Origin: Micromonospora ferruginea
GTDB taxonomy: Bacteria > Actinomycetota > Actinomycetes > Mycobacteriales > Micromonosporaceae
Reading direction: 5' to 3'
Assembly: GCF_013694245.2 (NCBI RefSeq)
Contig: NZ_CP059322.2
Coordinates: 1,298,001-1,362,000, forward strand
Length of the DNA stretch: 64,000 nt
Notes under the pieces: model-generated
Database searches by the model: none
What the model saw: only the letters and a program-made list of their open reading frames with translations
What the model was told of the DNA's origin: nothing
Part shown: positions 47,719 through 55,696 of the stretch, piece by piece
Layout: every line of letters begins with the position of its first letter
How positions within the stretch are numbered: the stretch's first letter is position 1
Made by a program: the position numbers and the translations under genes

Positions 47719-48311
47719 CCGTCACCGCCAAGCACGTCAGCCGGGCGCGCCGGGTCTGCGACCTGGACGCCGCGACCGCCGCGGCGGCCGACTTCCTCGA
47801 GGCGGTCGGCGTGGACCTCGGCTCGGACAGCCTGCGCGAGACGCCGGCCCGGATGGCGCGGGCCTTCGCGGAGCTGCTCACCCCGCGCGACTTCAAGCTG
47901 ACCACCTTCGACAACGACGAGGGGTACGACGAACTCGTCCTGGCCCGCTCGATCCCGATCCGGTCGGTCTGCGAGCACCACCTGCTGCCGTTCGTCGGCG
48001 TCGCGCACGTCGGCTACCTGCCGAACTCACGGATCCTCGGGCTGTCCAAGCTGGCCCGGGTCGTGGAGATGTTCGCCCAGGGCACCCAGGTCCAGGAACG
48101 GTTGACCAAGCAGGTCGCGGACTGGCTGACCGAGGAGCTGCGACCCAACGGCGTGGGTGTGGTCATCGAGGCCGAGCACCTCTGCATGACGCTGCGGGGC
48201 GTGCAGGCGGTGGGCGCCCGCACGATCACGTCGACGATGCTCGGCACCCTGCGCTCCGACGCGCGGTCGAGGGCCGAGTTCCTCGCCGCGGCCCGGGTGG
48301 GCGAGCGCTGA
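47715..48311 (+). CDS. folE: GTP cyclohydrolase I
   Basis: 198-residue homologue of FolE, converting GTP to 7,8-dihydroneopterin triphosphate, the first committed step of folate and tetrahydrobiopterin synthesis. Zinc ligands are C86 and H89 in SVCEHHLLPF and C157 in AEHLCMTLRG. The substrate region TQVQERLTKQVADWL and the GARTITSTMLGTLRSD end are intact. It overlaps the antiporter stop by four bases. A housekeeping copy is expected elsewhere, so this is probably a dedicated copy. No pterin-dependent hydroxylase is visible in the window; it could supply cofactor to one beyond the right edge or boost GTP-derived metabolism. That link is inference. Confidence 0.93.
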   Translation: MTVTAKHVSRARRVCDLDAATAAAADFLEAVGVDLGSDSLRETPARMARAFAELLTPRDFKLTTFDNDEGYDELVLARSIPIRSVCEHHLLPFVGVAHVGYLPNSRILGLSKLARVVEMFAQGTQVQERLTKQVADWLTEELRPNGVGVVIEAEHLCMTLRGVQAVGARTITSTMLGTLRSDARSRAEFLAAARVGER

Positions 48312-48324
48312 TCCCCGGCGCACC

Positions 48325-48368
48325 GGCCGCCGTTCGACCGCGTCCCGATACGCAGTCGAACGGCGGCC
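48325..48368. promoter_or_regulatory. Extended dyad containing a StrR-like element upstream of hmaS
   Basis: Arms GGCCGCCGTTCGAC (48325-48338) and GTCGAACGGCGGCC (48355-48368) are perfectly complementary around a 16-base centre. The inner part reads GTTCGACCG-N12-CAGTCGAAC (48332-48361), one base longer than the standard N11. It starts 14 bases after the folE stop and 183 bases before hmaS, so it could be a folE terminator, a StrR operator, or both. Confidence 0.6.
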
Positions 48369-48550
48369 CAGGCGCGTTTTCCACCCTGCCCGGGCACCGG
48401 TTCCACCGTGCCCGGACAAGCGTTGTCGGCCCTGCCGCCCTGTGCCAGTCTTGCGACGCGTGCCAGCGGAATCGCCGCTGACGAAAGCCGAGCGACCGTG
48501 TTCACCGTGCCGGTCCCCGGCATCCGACGCCTGGTGGAAAGGGATTGACC

Positions 48551-49564
48551 ATGGGTGCCCAGGAAATCGATTACGTGGAGCTCTACACCGCCGACGCCGA
48601 GGCGATGACCGACTATTTCCGATCCGATCTGGGCTTCGCGCTCGTCGCCCGTTCGGCGGGGCCCGGACGCGATTCCGTCCTGCTCCGGCAGGGCACGGCG
48701 CGGCTGGTGGTCACCACGGGCGAGGTGACCGGGGCGTTCGTCGAGCAGCACGGCGACGGCATCGCCGACGTCGCGTTCCGCTGCGACGACGTGACGGCGA
48801 CCCGGCAGGGCGCCCTGGCCGCCGGGGCCGTGGACGCCGACGTCCCGCACGGCGGCCCGGCCGTCTCCGGATTCGGTTCTGTGGTGCACACCCTGCTGCC
48901 GGCCACCGGCACCGCCGACGGCCTGCCCGCCGGGTTCGGCTGGGTGCCGTCCGGCGAGTCGCGCGGCGAGCGCCCCGAGCGCATCGCCCTGCTCGACCAC
49001 ATCGCGGTCTGCGTCGAGCGGGGCAGCCTCGACTCGTACGCCGACTTCTACGCCGCCGGGTTCGGGCTCACCCGCTACTCCGCCGAGAGCGTCCGGGTCG
49101 GCGCCAGTTCGATGGAGTCGGTGGTGGTCCGCAGCGACAGCGACGGCGTGACCTTCACCCTGGTCGCCCCCGGCCCGTCGGAGGGCTCGGGGCAACTGGA
49201 CGCGTTCCTGTCCCGCAACGACGGACCGGGCGTGCAGCACCTGGCGTTCCTGGTCGACGACATCGTCGCGGCCGTCCGGGAGGCCGAGCGGGTCGAGTTC
49301 CTGAACACGCCCGGGACCTACTACGACGCCCTCGGCAGTCGGCTCGCCGGCATGCGCGAGGAGATCGCCGACCTCCGCGCGACGAACGTCCTGGCGGACC
49401 GGGACGAGTGGGGTTACCTGCTGCAGTTGTTCACCCGGTCGCCGCACCCGCGCGACACCCTGTTCTACGAGCTGATCCAGCGGCGCGGCTCCCGGGGCTT
49501 CGGCAGCAACAACATCCGTGCGCTCTACGAGGCTGTGGAGCTGGACCGGCTGGCCGCGCGATGA
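48551..49564 (+). CDS. hmaS: 4-hydroxymandelate synthase
   Basis: 337-residue Fe(II) dioxygenase turning 4-hydroxyphenylpyruvate into 4-hydroxymandelate, the first dedicated step to 4-hydroxyphenylglycine (Hpg). Two VOC-type barrels are visible. The facial triad is H150 (LLDHIAV), H230 (GVQHLAF) and E307 (FYELIQRRG), the layout shared with HPPD. The short C-terminus after GSRGFGSNNIRALYEAVE fits HmaS. HmaS rather than HPPD is also supported by the next gene, which performs the following two Hpg steps. ATG 48551 is preferred over an in-frame TTG two codons upstream. The stop overlaps the next ATG (ATGA). Confidence 0.95.
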   Translation: MGAQEIDYVELYTADAEAMTDYFRSDLGFALVARSAGPGRDSVLLRQGTARLVVTTGEVTGAFVEQHGDGIADVAFRCDDVTATRQGALAAGAVDADVPHGGPAVSGFGSVVHTLLPATGTADGLPAGFGWVPSGESRGERPERIALLDHIAVCVERGSLDSYADFYAAGFGLTRYSAESVRVGASSMESVVVRSDSDGVTFTLVAPGPSEGSGQLDAFLSRNDGPGVQHLAFLVDDIVAAVREAERVEFLNTPGTYYDALGSRLAGMREEIADLRATNVLADRDEWGYLLQLFTRSPHPRDTLFYELIQRRGSRGFGSNNIRALYEAVELDRLAAR

Positions 49565-51963
49565 CGGTGGAGGAACGGTCCGGCGTCGGCCTCGCCGCCG
49601 GGCTGCTCTCGCCGGCCGACGTCGAGCGGGCGGCCCGCGCCCGCCTCGACGCCGCGACGTGGGACTTCATCGCCGGGGGAGCGGGCGACGAGCGGACGTT
49701 GATCGCGAACCGGACCGCGTACGACAGGCATCCACTGGTGCCCCGGGTGCTCACCGGCGTGACGGAGCCCGACCTCTCGGTGCCGGTGCTGGGCCGGACG
49801 TGGCCGGCGCCGCTGGCGATCGCGCCCACCGCCTATCACACGCTCGTGCATCCGGAGGGCGAGGTGGCCACCGCCCGGGGCGCCGCGCGGGTCGGGGTGC
49901 CGTTCGTGGTGAGCACGTTCGCCGGCCGGACGGTCGAGGACGTCGCGGCAGCCGCCGGCGGCCCGTGCTGGCTGCAGGTCTACTGCTTCCGGGACCGGGC
50001 CGTCACCCGGGCCCTCGTCGAGCGGGCCGCCGCCGCCGGCTTCGAGGCGATCGTCCTCACGGTGGACGCACCGCGGTTGGGCCGGCGCCTTCGCGACGTA
50101 CGCAACGGCTTCGTGCTGCCGGCCGGCGTGGCCCCCGCCAACCTGCCCGGCGGGAGCTACCGGTCACCCGCGGGCCACGCGCTCACCGCGTTCGATCCCG
50201 CGCTCGACTGGTCGGTCCTCGCCTGGCTGCGTTCGGTGAGCCCGTTGCCCCTCGTGGTGAAGGGCGTCCTGGCGGCCGACGACGCGCGGCGGGCGGTGGC
50301 CGCCGGAGCGGACGCGATTATCGTGTCCAACCACGGTGGCCGTCAGCTCGACGGGGCGCCTGCCACCCTGGACGTGCTGCCGGCGGTGGCCGCCGCCGTC
50401 GGTGGGGCCTGCCCGGTGCTGGTCGACGGCGGCATCCGGCGCGGCAGCGACATCCTGACCGCGCTGACCAGCGGCGCGGACGCCGCGATGGTCGGCCGCC
50501 CGATCCTGTACGCCCTCGCGGCGGGCGGCGCCGAGGGCGTCTCCCACGTGCTCGATCAGATGCTGACCGAGCTGCGGGACGCGGCCGTGCTGTCCGGCAC
50601 GCCGTTGCCCGTCCGCACGGTCGCGCCCGTCCCGCGGCGGGACGTCCACCCGAGCCTCGACGATCCGGTGCTCGACACGATGAACTTCCTCAACGAGGTC
50701 ACCACCCGCTACCCGGATGCGGTGTCCTTCGCGCCCGGACGCCCGTACGACGGCTTCTTCGACGTCGAGCAGATCTTCGCCGGCATTCGGACCTATGTGG
50801 ACCACCTGGGTGCCGGCGGGCTCTCGGGTGCCCAGATCCGCGACGCCCTGTTCCAGTACGGCCCGACCGCCGGCCGGATCCGGGAGATCATCGCCGCATC
50901 GTTGCGAGCCGACGAGGGGATCGACGTGGCGGCCGAGTCGATCGTGGTGACCGTCGGTGCGCAGGAGGCGATGGTGCTCGCGATCCGGGCCCTGATCACC
51001 GGCCCGGACGACGTCCTGCTGGTGTCCAGCCCCTGCTACGTCGGCATCGTGGGAGCCGCGCGCCTGTTCGGCATCCGGGTCCGCGCGGTCCCGGAGCGCC
51101 CGGACGGTCTGCGCTGCGCCGACCTCGTCGCCGCGTGCGAGGAGGAGCGGGCGCGGGGCCGTCGGCCGCGCGCCTTCTACGTGATCCCGGACCATGCCAA
51201 CCCGTCCGGGAACACCGTGCCCGAACCGGTCCGCCGGGAGCTGCTGGACGTGGCCACCCGGCTGGACCTGGTGGTGCTCGAGGACAGCCCGTACCGGCTG
51301 GTGAGCCCCGGCGCCCAGGTGCCGTCGCTCAAGGCGCTGGACGAGCACCGGCGGGTGCTGCACCTGGGCTCGTTCTCGAAGACGGTGTTCCCGGGCGCGC
51401 GCGTCGGGTTCGCCGTCGCCGACCAGCTCGTTTCGGACGGCGCCGGCGGCACCCGGCTGCTCGCCGAGGAACTGGTCAAGATCAAGAGCATGATCACGGT
51501 GAACACCTCGTCGCTGAGCCAGGCGGCGGTGGCCGGCATGCTGCTCGCCGCCGGTGGCAGCGCGGCGGCCCTGAACGAGGACACCGCCGACTACTACGGC
51601 ACCGCCATGCGCATCACGCTGCGCGAGCTGGACCGCGCCTTCCCGCGCCCGGAGCGGGCGCGGCTGGGGGTCCGGTGGAACGAGCCGACCGGAGGCTTCT
51701 TCCTGTCGGTGGAGGTGCCGTTCGTCGCGGACAACGCGGCGCTGACCCGCTCCGCCGAGGAACACGGCGTGATTTGGACGCCGATGTCGTACTTCTATCC
51801 GGAGGGTGGTGGCGAGTGTGGTATCCGGCTTTCGGTCAGCTATCTCAGCGAGGAGGCCATTGTGGAGGGGGTGAGTAGGTTTGCACGATTCGTGGTCGAA
51901 GAGGCTGCTCGGGAGGGGGGTGGCGCGGCCGTACTGTCGGGTTGTGGAGGACTCGGAAAATAG
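49561..51963 (+). CDS. Fused 4-hydroxymandelate oxidase / Hpg aminotransferase (HmO-HpgT)
   Basis: 800-residue two-domain protein. Residues 1 to about 355 are an FMN-dependent alpha-hydroxyacid oxidase (HmO): WDFIAGGAGDE, APTAYHTLVHPEGE, catalytic H258 in IIVSNHGGRQLDG, and LVDGGIRRG. It oxidises 4-hydroxymandelate to 4-hydroxyphenylglyoxylate. After a short linker (about 355-372), residues 372-800 form a fold-type I PLP aminotransferase (HpgT): PDHANPSGNTVP, LEDSPYRL and the PLP lysine K607 in LGSFSKTVFPGARVGF. It converts the glyoxylate to L-Hpg, usually at the expense of tyrosine, and in other clusters also transaminates the Dpg precursor. ATG 49561 overlaps the hmaS stop. In many clusters HmO and HpgT are separate genes. 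No prephenate dehydrogenase is seen in the window. Confidence 0.95.
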   Translation: MTVEERSGVGLAAGLLSPADVERAARARLDAATWDFIAGGAGDERTLIANRTAYDRHPLVPRVLTGVTEPDLSVPVLGRTWPAPLAIAPTAYHTLVHPEGEVATARGAARVGVPFVVSTFAGRTVEDVAAAAGGPCWLQVYCFRDRAVTRALVERAAAAGFEAIVLTVDAPRLGRRLRDVRNGFVLPAGVAPANLPGGSYRSPAGHALTAFDPALDWSVLAWLRSVSPLPLVVKGVLAADDARRAVAAGADAIIVSNHGGRQLDGAPATLDVLPAVAAAVGGACPVLVDGGIRRGSDILTALTSGADAAMVGRPILYALAAGGAEGVSHVLDQMLTELRDAAVLSGTPLPVRTVAPVPRRDVHPSLDDPVLDTMNFLNEVTTRYPDAVSFAPGRPYDGFFDVEQIFAGIRTYVDHLGAGGLSGAQIRDALFQYGPTAGRIREIIAASLRADEGIDVAAESIVVTVGAQEAMVLAIRALITGPDDVLLVSSPCYVGIVGAARLFGIRVRAVPERPDGLRCADLVAACEEERARGRRPRAFYVIPDHANPSGNTVPEPVRRELLDVATRLDLVVLEDSPYRLVSPGAQVPSLKALDEHRRVLHLGSFSKTVFPGARVGFAVADQLVSDGAGGTRLLAEELVKIKSMITVNTSSLSQAAVAGMLLAAGGSAAALNEDTADYYGTAMRITLRELDRAFPRPERARLGVRWNEPTGGFFLSVEVPFVADNAALTRSAEEHGVIWTPMSYFYPEGGGECGIRLSVSYLSEEAIVEGVSRFARFVVEEAAREGGGAAVLSGCGGLGK

Positions 51964-51998
51964 ATACGCGTGTTAGGATGCCCGTAATGGGGATGCGC

Positions 51999-52023
51999 TA
52001 AACCTCGGCGTCTGGAAGGTTTA
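51999..52023 (+). promoter_or_regulatory. Inverted repeat TAAACCT-N11-AGGTTTA before the second StrR-like gene
   Basis: Perfect 7-bp arms separated by 11 bases, the same spacer length as StrR boxes but a different half-site. It lies in a short AT-rich leader (51964-52073) 50 bases upstream of the GTG start. A different regulator, or an autoregulatory site, is possible. Confidence 0.5.
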
Positions 52024-52073
52024 ATTCTGCGGATCAGCTGAACGTAAGCAACGCGGATCAACGGGGAGAAATT

Positions 52074-53057
52074 GTGACGCGCCAAGCCACGGGGGAATCT
52101 GTACGACCGTTCGACCCGGCGGGTGCCGGTCCATTGTTCGAGACAGAATTGATTCCACTATTCGAGCTGGGTGGCTCGCTGTCGCCACGGCTCGACGGAG
52201 AAAACGACGATCATGCCCGGATGCTCGCGGACAGCGACATGCCGCTGCCACCGATCATGGTGCACCGGGCGACGATGCGGGTCATCGACGGCATGCACCG
52301 CATCCGCGCCGCCCGCCTGCGCGGTGACACCGAGATCTGGGGCAACTTCTTCGACGGGACCACGGAGGCCGCCTTCGTCCTGGCCGTGAAGGCCAACGTG
52401 ACGCACGGCCTGCCGTTGTCGCTTCGGGACCGCACGGCCGCCGCCGAGCAGATCATCACCAGCCATCCTCACTGGTCGGACCGGGCCATCGGCACGACCG
52501 CGGGGCTCAGCGCCAAGACCGTCGCCGGGGTGCGCCGGCGGCTCGCGGCCTACGACGCGACCTCGGCCCGGGTCGGCCGCGACGGCCGCGTACGACCGCT
52601 GAACAGCGCGGACGGCCGGCTGCGCGTGGTCGAGTTGCTACGGGAACAGCCCGACGCGCCGCTGCGGGCGATCGCCAAGCTCGCCTCGGTGTCGCCCTCC
52701 ACCGCCTGGGACGTCCGCAACCGGGTGCGACGCGGAGAGGGCCCGATCGGGTCGTCGGCCTCCTCGCGGGCGACGGCGCCGACCCTCGTCCGCGAGGAGT
52801 CCCCGGTGTCGCACTCGGACGTCACGCCGGTGCTGCGCGGCCTGGCCCGCGACCCGTCGCTGCGGCTGAGCGCCTCCGGTCGACGGTTGTTGCAATGGCT
52901 GCATTCGCGGGCCGTGCGTAACGGGGAGTGGCGTCGGTACGTCGACGAGATCCCCCCGCACTCGACCTATACCGTGGCCGACGTCGCGCGCCGATGCGCG
53001 GACGAATGGCTGCGCCTGGCCGATGCGCTGGACCGGCGCAAGGCGCGCAGCGCCTGA
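52074..53057 (+). CDS. StrR-family pathway-specific regulator (second copy)
   Basis: 327-residue paralogue of the regulator at 39264-40289, about the same length and domain order: PPIMVHRATMRVIDGMHRIR (ParB-like core), first helix-turn-helix in DRAIGTTAGLSAKTVAGVRR, second in LRAIAKLASVSPSTAWDVRN, and the C-terminal LARDPSLRLSASGRRLLQWL. The two proteins clearly share ancestry but differ throughout, so this is an old duplication. The GTG start at 52074 follows GGGGAGAAA. The upstream palindrome is not of the GTTCGAC type, so this copy may be controlled differently from the rest of the cluster. Confidence 0.92.
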   Translation: MTRQATGESVRPFDPAGAGPLFETELIPLFELGGSLSPRLDGENDDHARMLADSDMPLPPIMVHRATMRVIDGMHRIRAARLRGDTEIWGNFFDGTTEAAFVLAVKANVTHGLPLSLRDRTAAAEQIITSHPHWSDRAIGTTAGLSAKTVAGVRRRLAAYDATSARVGRDGRVRPLNSADGRLRVVELLREQPDAPLRAIAKLASVSPSTAWDVRNRVRRGEGPIGSSASSRATAPTLVREESPVSHSDVTPVLRGLARDPSLRLSASGRRLLQWLHSRAVRNGEWRRYVDEIPPHSTYTVADVARRCADEWLRLADALDRRKARSA

Positions 53058-53175
53058 TTCCACGCCACCGGTCGAACCATGATCGGAAAACTGCACCGCG
53101 GCGCTGCACAATGCGGTCGTGCCGAGGCGCTGCCGCATGCGCCGCCCCTCGTCATCACTAGGGAACGGAAAACGC

Positions 53176-54624
53176 ATGCGGCATCGCCCGGAGACCAGAT
53201 ATCTCTGCTCGGACGTGCTCGTCCAGCCATTGGTCGACCGCTTCGACGCGTGGCTCTACACGGTCGCGCCGGCCCCGGCCGCCCTGACCCTCGCGCACGC
53301 CCAGATCCCGCTCATGCAGCGTCGGCTGTCCAGGCCCGGCGGCGCCGGGGTGGCCGCGTTGCTGGAGTCGATCAAACGGGACCGCGGGGCCATGCTGGAC
53401 TTCGCCGCCGCGGCGGCCACCGCGGAGGAGATGATCGCCGACGCGACCGCCCCGGACGACCTGGCCGCCCTCTACCGCCGGCTGCCGCAGGCGGTGCAGG
53501 GCCTGGTCGAGCTGACCCGCGACCGCGGCGGCCGGCCGGGCATCCGGTGGATCGAGTCGTTGCTCTACCGCAGCAGGGTCCATGACGAGCAGCGGCAGTC
53601 GATCCGGATCGGGCCGGCGCCCGCCGGTCGGGCCCGAGGTCTGCCGGGCGGCCCGCACCTGCCCGGGCCGGACACGCTCGACCTGCCGGTGCGCTTCGAC
53701 GCCGAGGCCGTGACCGAGCTGGCCCGGGCCCGTGTCCGCCCGACCACCCTGGATCATCTCGCCGAGGTGCTGGGACTCGACGGCGCCCGAGCGGCGTTGC
53801 TCGACCGTTTCCTCGCGCCGGCGCCGGCGGTCCGGTCCGGCCGGCACCTCGAGGCGGGCGGCCGGATCCGCTATCTCGGGCGGTCGTCGTTCCTGGTGCA
53901 GACGCCCGAGGGCGCGGTGCTGACCGATCCCTTCGTCGACACCCGCGGCCGCTACGTGATCGGCGACCTCCCGGATCACGTCGACCTGATCCTGCTCACG
54001 AACGGCTGGCAGGAGCCCGCCGCCTTCGCGACGCTGGTCCAACTGCGGGGGCGGATCGGCGGTGTGGTCGTGCCCCGCAGCTCGAAGGGGAACATCGCCG
54101 ACCCGTCGCTCGTGCTCTTCCTGCGGCACACCGGTTTCCCGGTCGTCGAGGTCGACGACTTCGAGGAGGTCGCCTTCCCCGGCGGGTCCGTGGTCGCGAC
54201 CCCCTACCAGGACGACGGCGCCGGGCCCGACGTGCGGGCCAAGTCCACCTATGTGGTGAAGGCCGCCGGCGCGACCGTCTTCGTCGGCTCCGGATCGGGC
54301 AGCGCCGAACCGCTGCTGTACCGGGGGATCCGCGACGTCGCCGGTCCGATCGACATGGCCTTCCTCGCCCGGGACGTCTCCGCGCCGCCGCAGGCGTGGC
54401 TCGACGCCCTGCCGGGGCATCCGGGGGAGCGGCGGGTCGAACCGGCCCCGGCCGCGGACCGCGCCGCGGCGATCGTGTCCGGGCTCGACGCGGACGAGAT
54501 GTGGACGTACGCCCCGGGCGCCGAGCCGGCCGTCCCCGGGGCGATCGGTGACATCGAGCGCTGGTGCGCCGGTCGGGGCATCCTCGCCCGGCAGCTCACC
54601 GGTGGACGCGAGTGGCGCTGGTGA
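53176..54624 (+). CDS. CmlA-like protein lacking iron ligands (probable pseudoenzyme)
   Basis: 482-residue paralogue of the CmlA-type hydroxylase at 44515-46101; both halves align, from VQPLVDRFDAWLYTVAPAP through the C-terminal GREWRW end shared as REWRW. The metal site is gone: THGHQDH of the active paralogue is TNGWQEP here (N276, W278, E280, P281), GEHSDLD is DDGAGPD, and FVGADSS is FVGSGSG. It is also about 46 residues shorter, with a loop missing near residue 57. Structural stretches such as VVPRSSKGNIADPS and VDDFEEVAFPGG remain well conserved, so the reading frame is under selection. A role as partner, regulator or carrier-binding protein is inference. ATG 53176 is chosen by alignment and GGGAACGGA upstream; an earlier in-frame ATG at 53119 is possible. 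Confidence 0.85.
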   Translation: MRHRPETRYLCSDVLVQPLVDRFDAWLYTVAPAPAALTLAHAQIPLMQRRLSRPGGAGVAALLESIKRDRGAMLDFAAAAATAEEMIADATAPDDLAALYRRLPQAVQGLVELTRDRGGRPGIRWIESLLYRSRVHDEQRQSIRIGPAPAGRARGLPGGPHLPGPDTLDLPVRFDAEAVTELARARVRPTTLDHLAEVLGLDGARAALLDRFLAPAPAVRSGRHLEAGGRIRYLGRSSFLVQTPEGAVLTDPFVDTRGRYVIGDLPDHVDLILLTNGWQEPAAFATLVQLRGRIGGVVVPRSSKGNIADPSLVLFLRHTGFPVVEVDDFEEVAFPGGSVVATPYQDDGAGPDVRAKSTYVVKAAGATVFVGSGSGSAEPLLYRGIRDVAGPIDMAFLARDVSAPPQAWLDALPGHPGERRVEPAPAADRAAAIVSGLDADEMWTYAPGAEPAVPGAIGDIERWCAGRGILARQLTGGREWRW

Positions 54625-54652
54625 GCGGGCCTCGGTCAACGGGAGCGGCGCC

Positions 54653-54676
54653 GGCGATCGGAAGCTCCCGATCGCC
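54653..54676. terminator. Bidirectional terminator between the pseudo-CmlA and permease genes
   Basis: Stem arms GGCGATCGG (54653-54661) and CCGATCGCC (54668-54676), loop AAGCTC. It lies between convergent stop codons at 54624 and 54710. Confidence 0.7.
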
Positions 54677-54709
54677 GACGCCGTCGTCATCGTCGTGCCC
54701 GCCCGCCGG

Positions 54710-55696
54710 TCACGCCAGCGGGCGTCGGATCCGCCCGAGGCTGACCGCCGCCAGGATCAGCGCGAGGGCCACGTAGGCCCCGAGTTCCAGCCACTGGAAC
54801 GTCCAGTACCGGTCGCCCGGCTGGTAGACGGCCGTGAAGTGCACGTCGCGCTCGGAGATGCACTGCGCGTCCTTCTCCCGGTCGCCGGTGATGCACTCCT
54901 GCACGTCCTTCGTGGCGATCTCCTTGCCGTTCTTGTCGTACACCGGGTACCACGAGTCGAGCACCCAGGCGTTGTCCAGGCTGTAGCCGACCTGGATCTT
55001 GTCCGCGACGTTGAGCTTCGCGCCCCGCACCGAGTCGACGGTGAAGTTGACCGTCTTCTCGATGGGCGGCTGCAGGTAGGGGCGGACGAACAGGGGCACC
55101 GCGATGCCGAGCACGGCGATGATGCCCAGCGAGACGGCCATCGCGGGCACGATGCGGCGCATCAGCATCCCGGTGAGGGTGGCCAGGATGAAGGCGAAGA
55201 GCGCGTAGCCCACCGGCACGATGTTGCGCGAGCCGAAGAACAGGATGCCGAACCGCTCGCCGAGCACCAGGTCGTAGCGGCTGGCCGCCCAGGTGAGCAG
55301 CGCCGAGCAGAGACCGGTGACGGCCATCGCGGTCAGGGCGATGAAGGAGAGCTTCACGAGCAGCCAGCGGGTGCGGGTGATGCTCTGGTTCCACACGAAG
55401 CGGTGGGTGCCGGTCTCCAGCTCCCGGGCGATCAGCGGCGCCCCCCAGAAGATGCCGATCAGGACCGGGATGACCAGCAGCAGCACGCTGGCGAGCGTGA
55501 TCTGGGTGGAGAACTGGTCCTGGAAGAACTCGGCGGCCGAGGAACAGTCGGCGGGGCTGCCGCAGCCGACGATGTTGTCGTCGTACGCGCTGCGGGTGCG
55601 TAGGCCGAGGAACACCAGGAAGGCGGCGAACAGGGCCAACCCCACGCCGGCGGTGAGCGCCTGTGCCCGGAATTGACGCCAGGTGAGCCAGATCAT
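54710..55696 (-). CDS. ABC-2 type transporter permease
   Basis: 328-residue membrane protein with about six hydrophobic spans (near residues 17-37, 90-110, 135-160, 180-200, 205-230 and 305-322) and a large extracytoplasmic segment between the fifth and sixth (about 230-300). That loop contains acidic residues and CITGDREKDAQCIS; another cysteine pair lies after the first span (CGSPADCSS). LEPG-like ARELETGTHRFVWNQSITRTRW is typical of this ABC-2 subfamily. Pairs with the ATPase encoded immediately upstream (ATGA overlap at 55693-55696). ATG at 55696 has GGAGG upstream. Export or self-protection is the likely role; the substrate is unknown. Confidence 0.9.
   Translation of the reverse strand: MIWLTWRQFRAQALTAGVGLALFAAFLVFLGLRTRSAYDDNIVGCGSPADCSSAAEFFQDQFSTQITLASVLLLVIPVLIGIFWGAPLIARELETGTHRFVWNQSITRTRWLLVKLSFIALTAMAVTGLCSALLTWAASRYDLVLGERFGILFFGSRNIVPVGYALFAFILATLTGMLMRRIVPAMAVSLGIIAVLGIAVPLFVRPYLQPPIEKTVNFTVDSVRGAKLNVADKIQVGYSLDNAWVLDSWYPVYDKNGKEIATKDVQECITGDREKDAQCISERDVHFTAVYQPGDRYWTFQWLELGAYVALALILAAVSLGRIRRPLA

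Noticed and set aside
53049..53077. CGGTCGAAC half-site before the CmlA-like pseudoenzyme gene
   Set aside because: No recognisable left half at the required spacing; a lone half-site.
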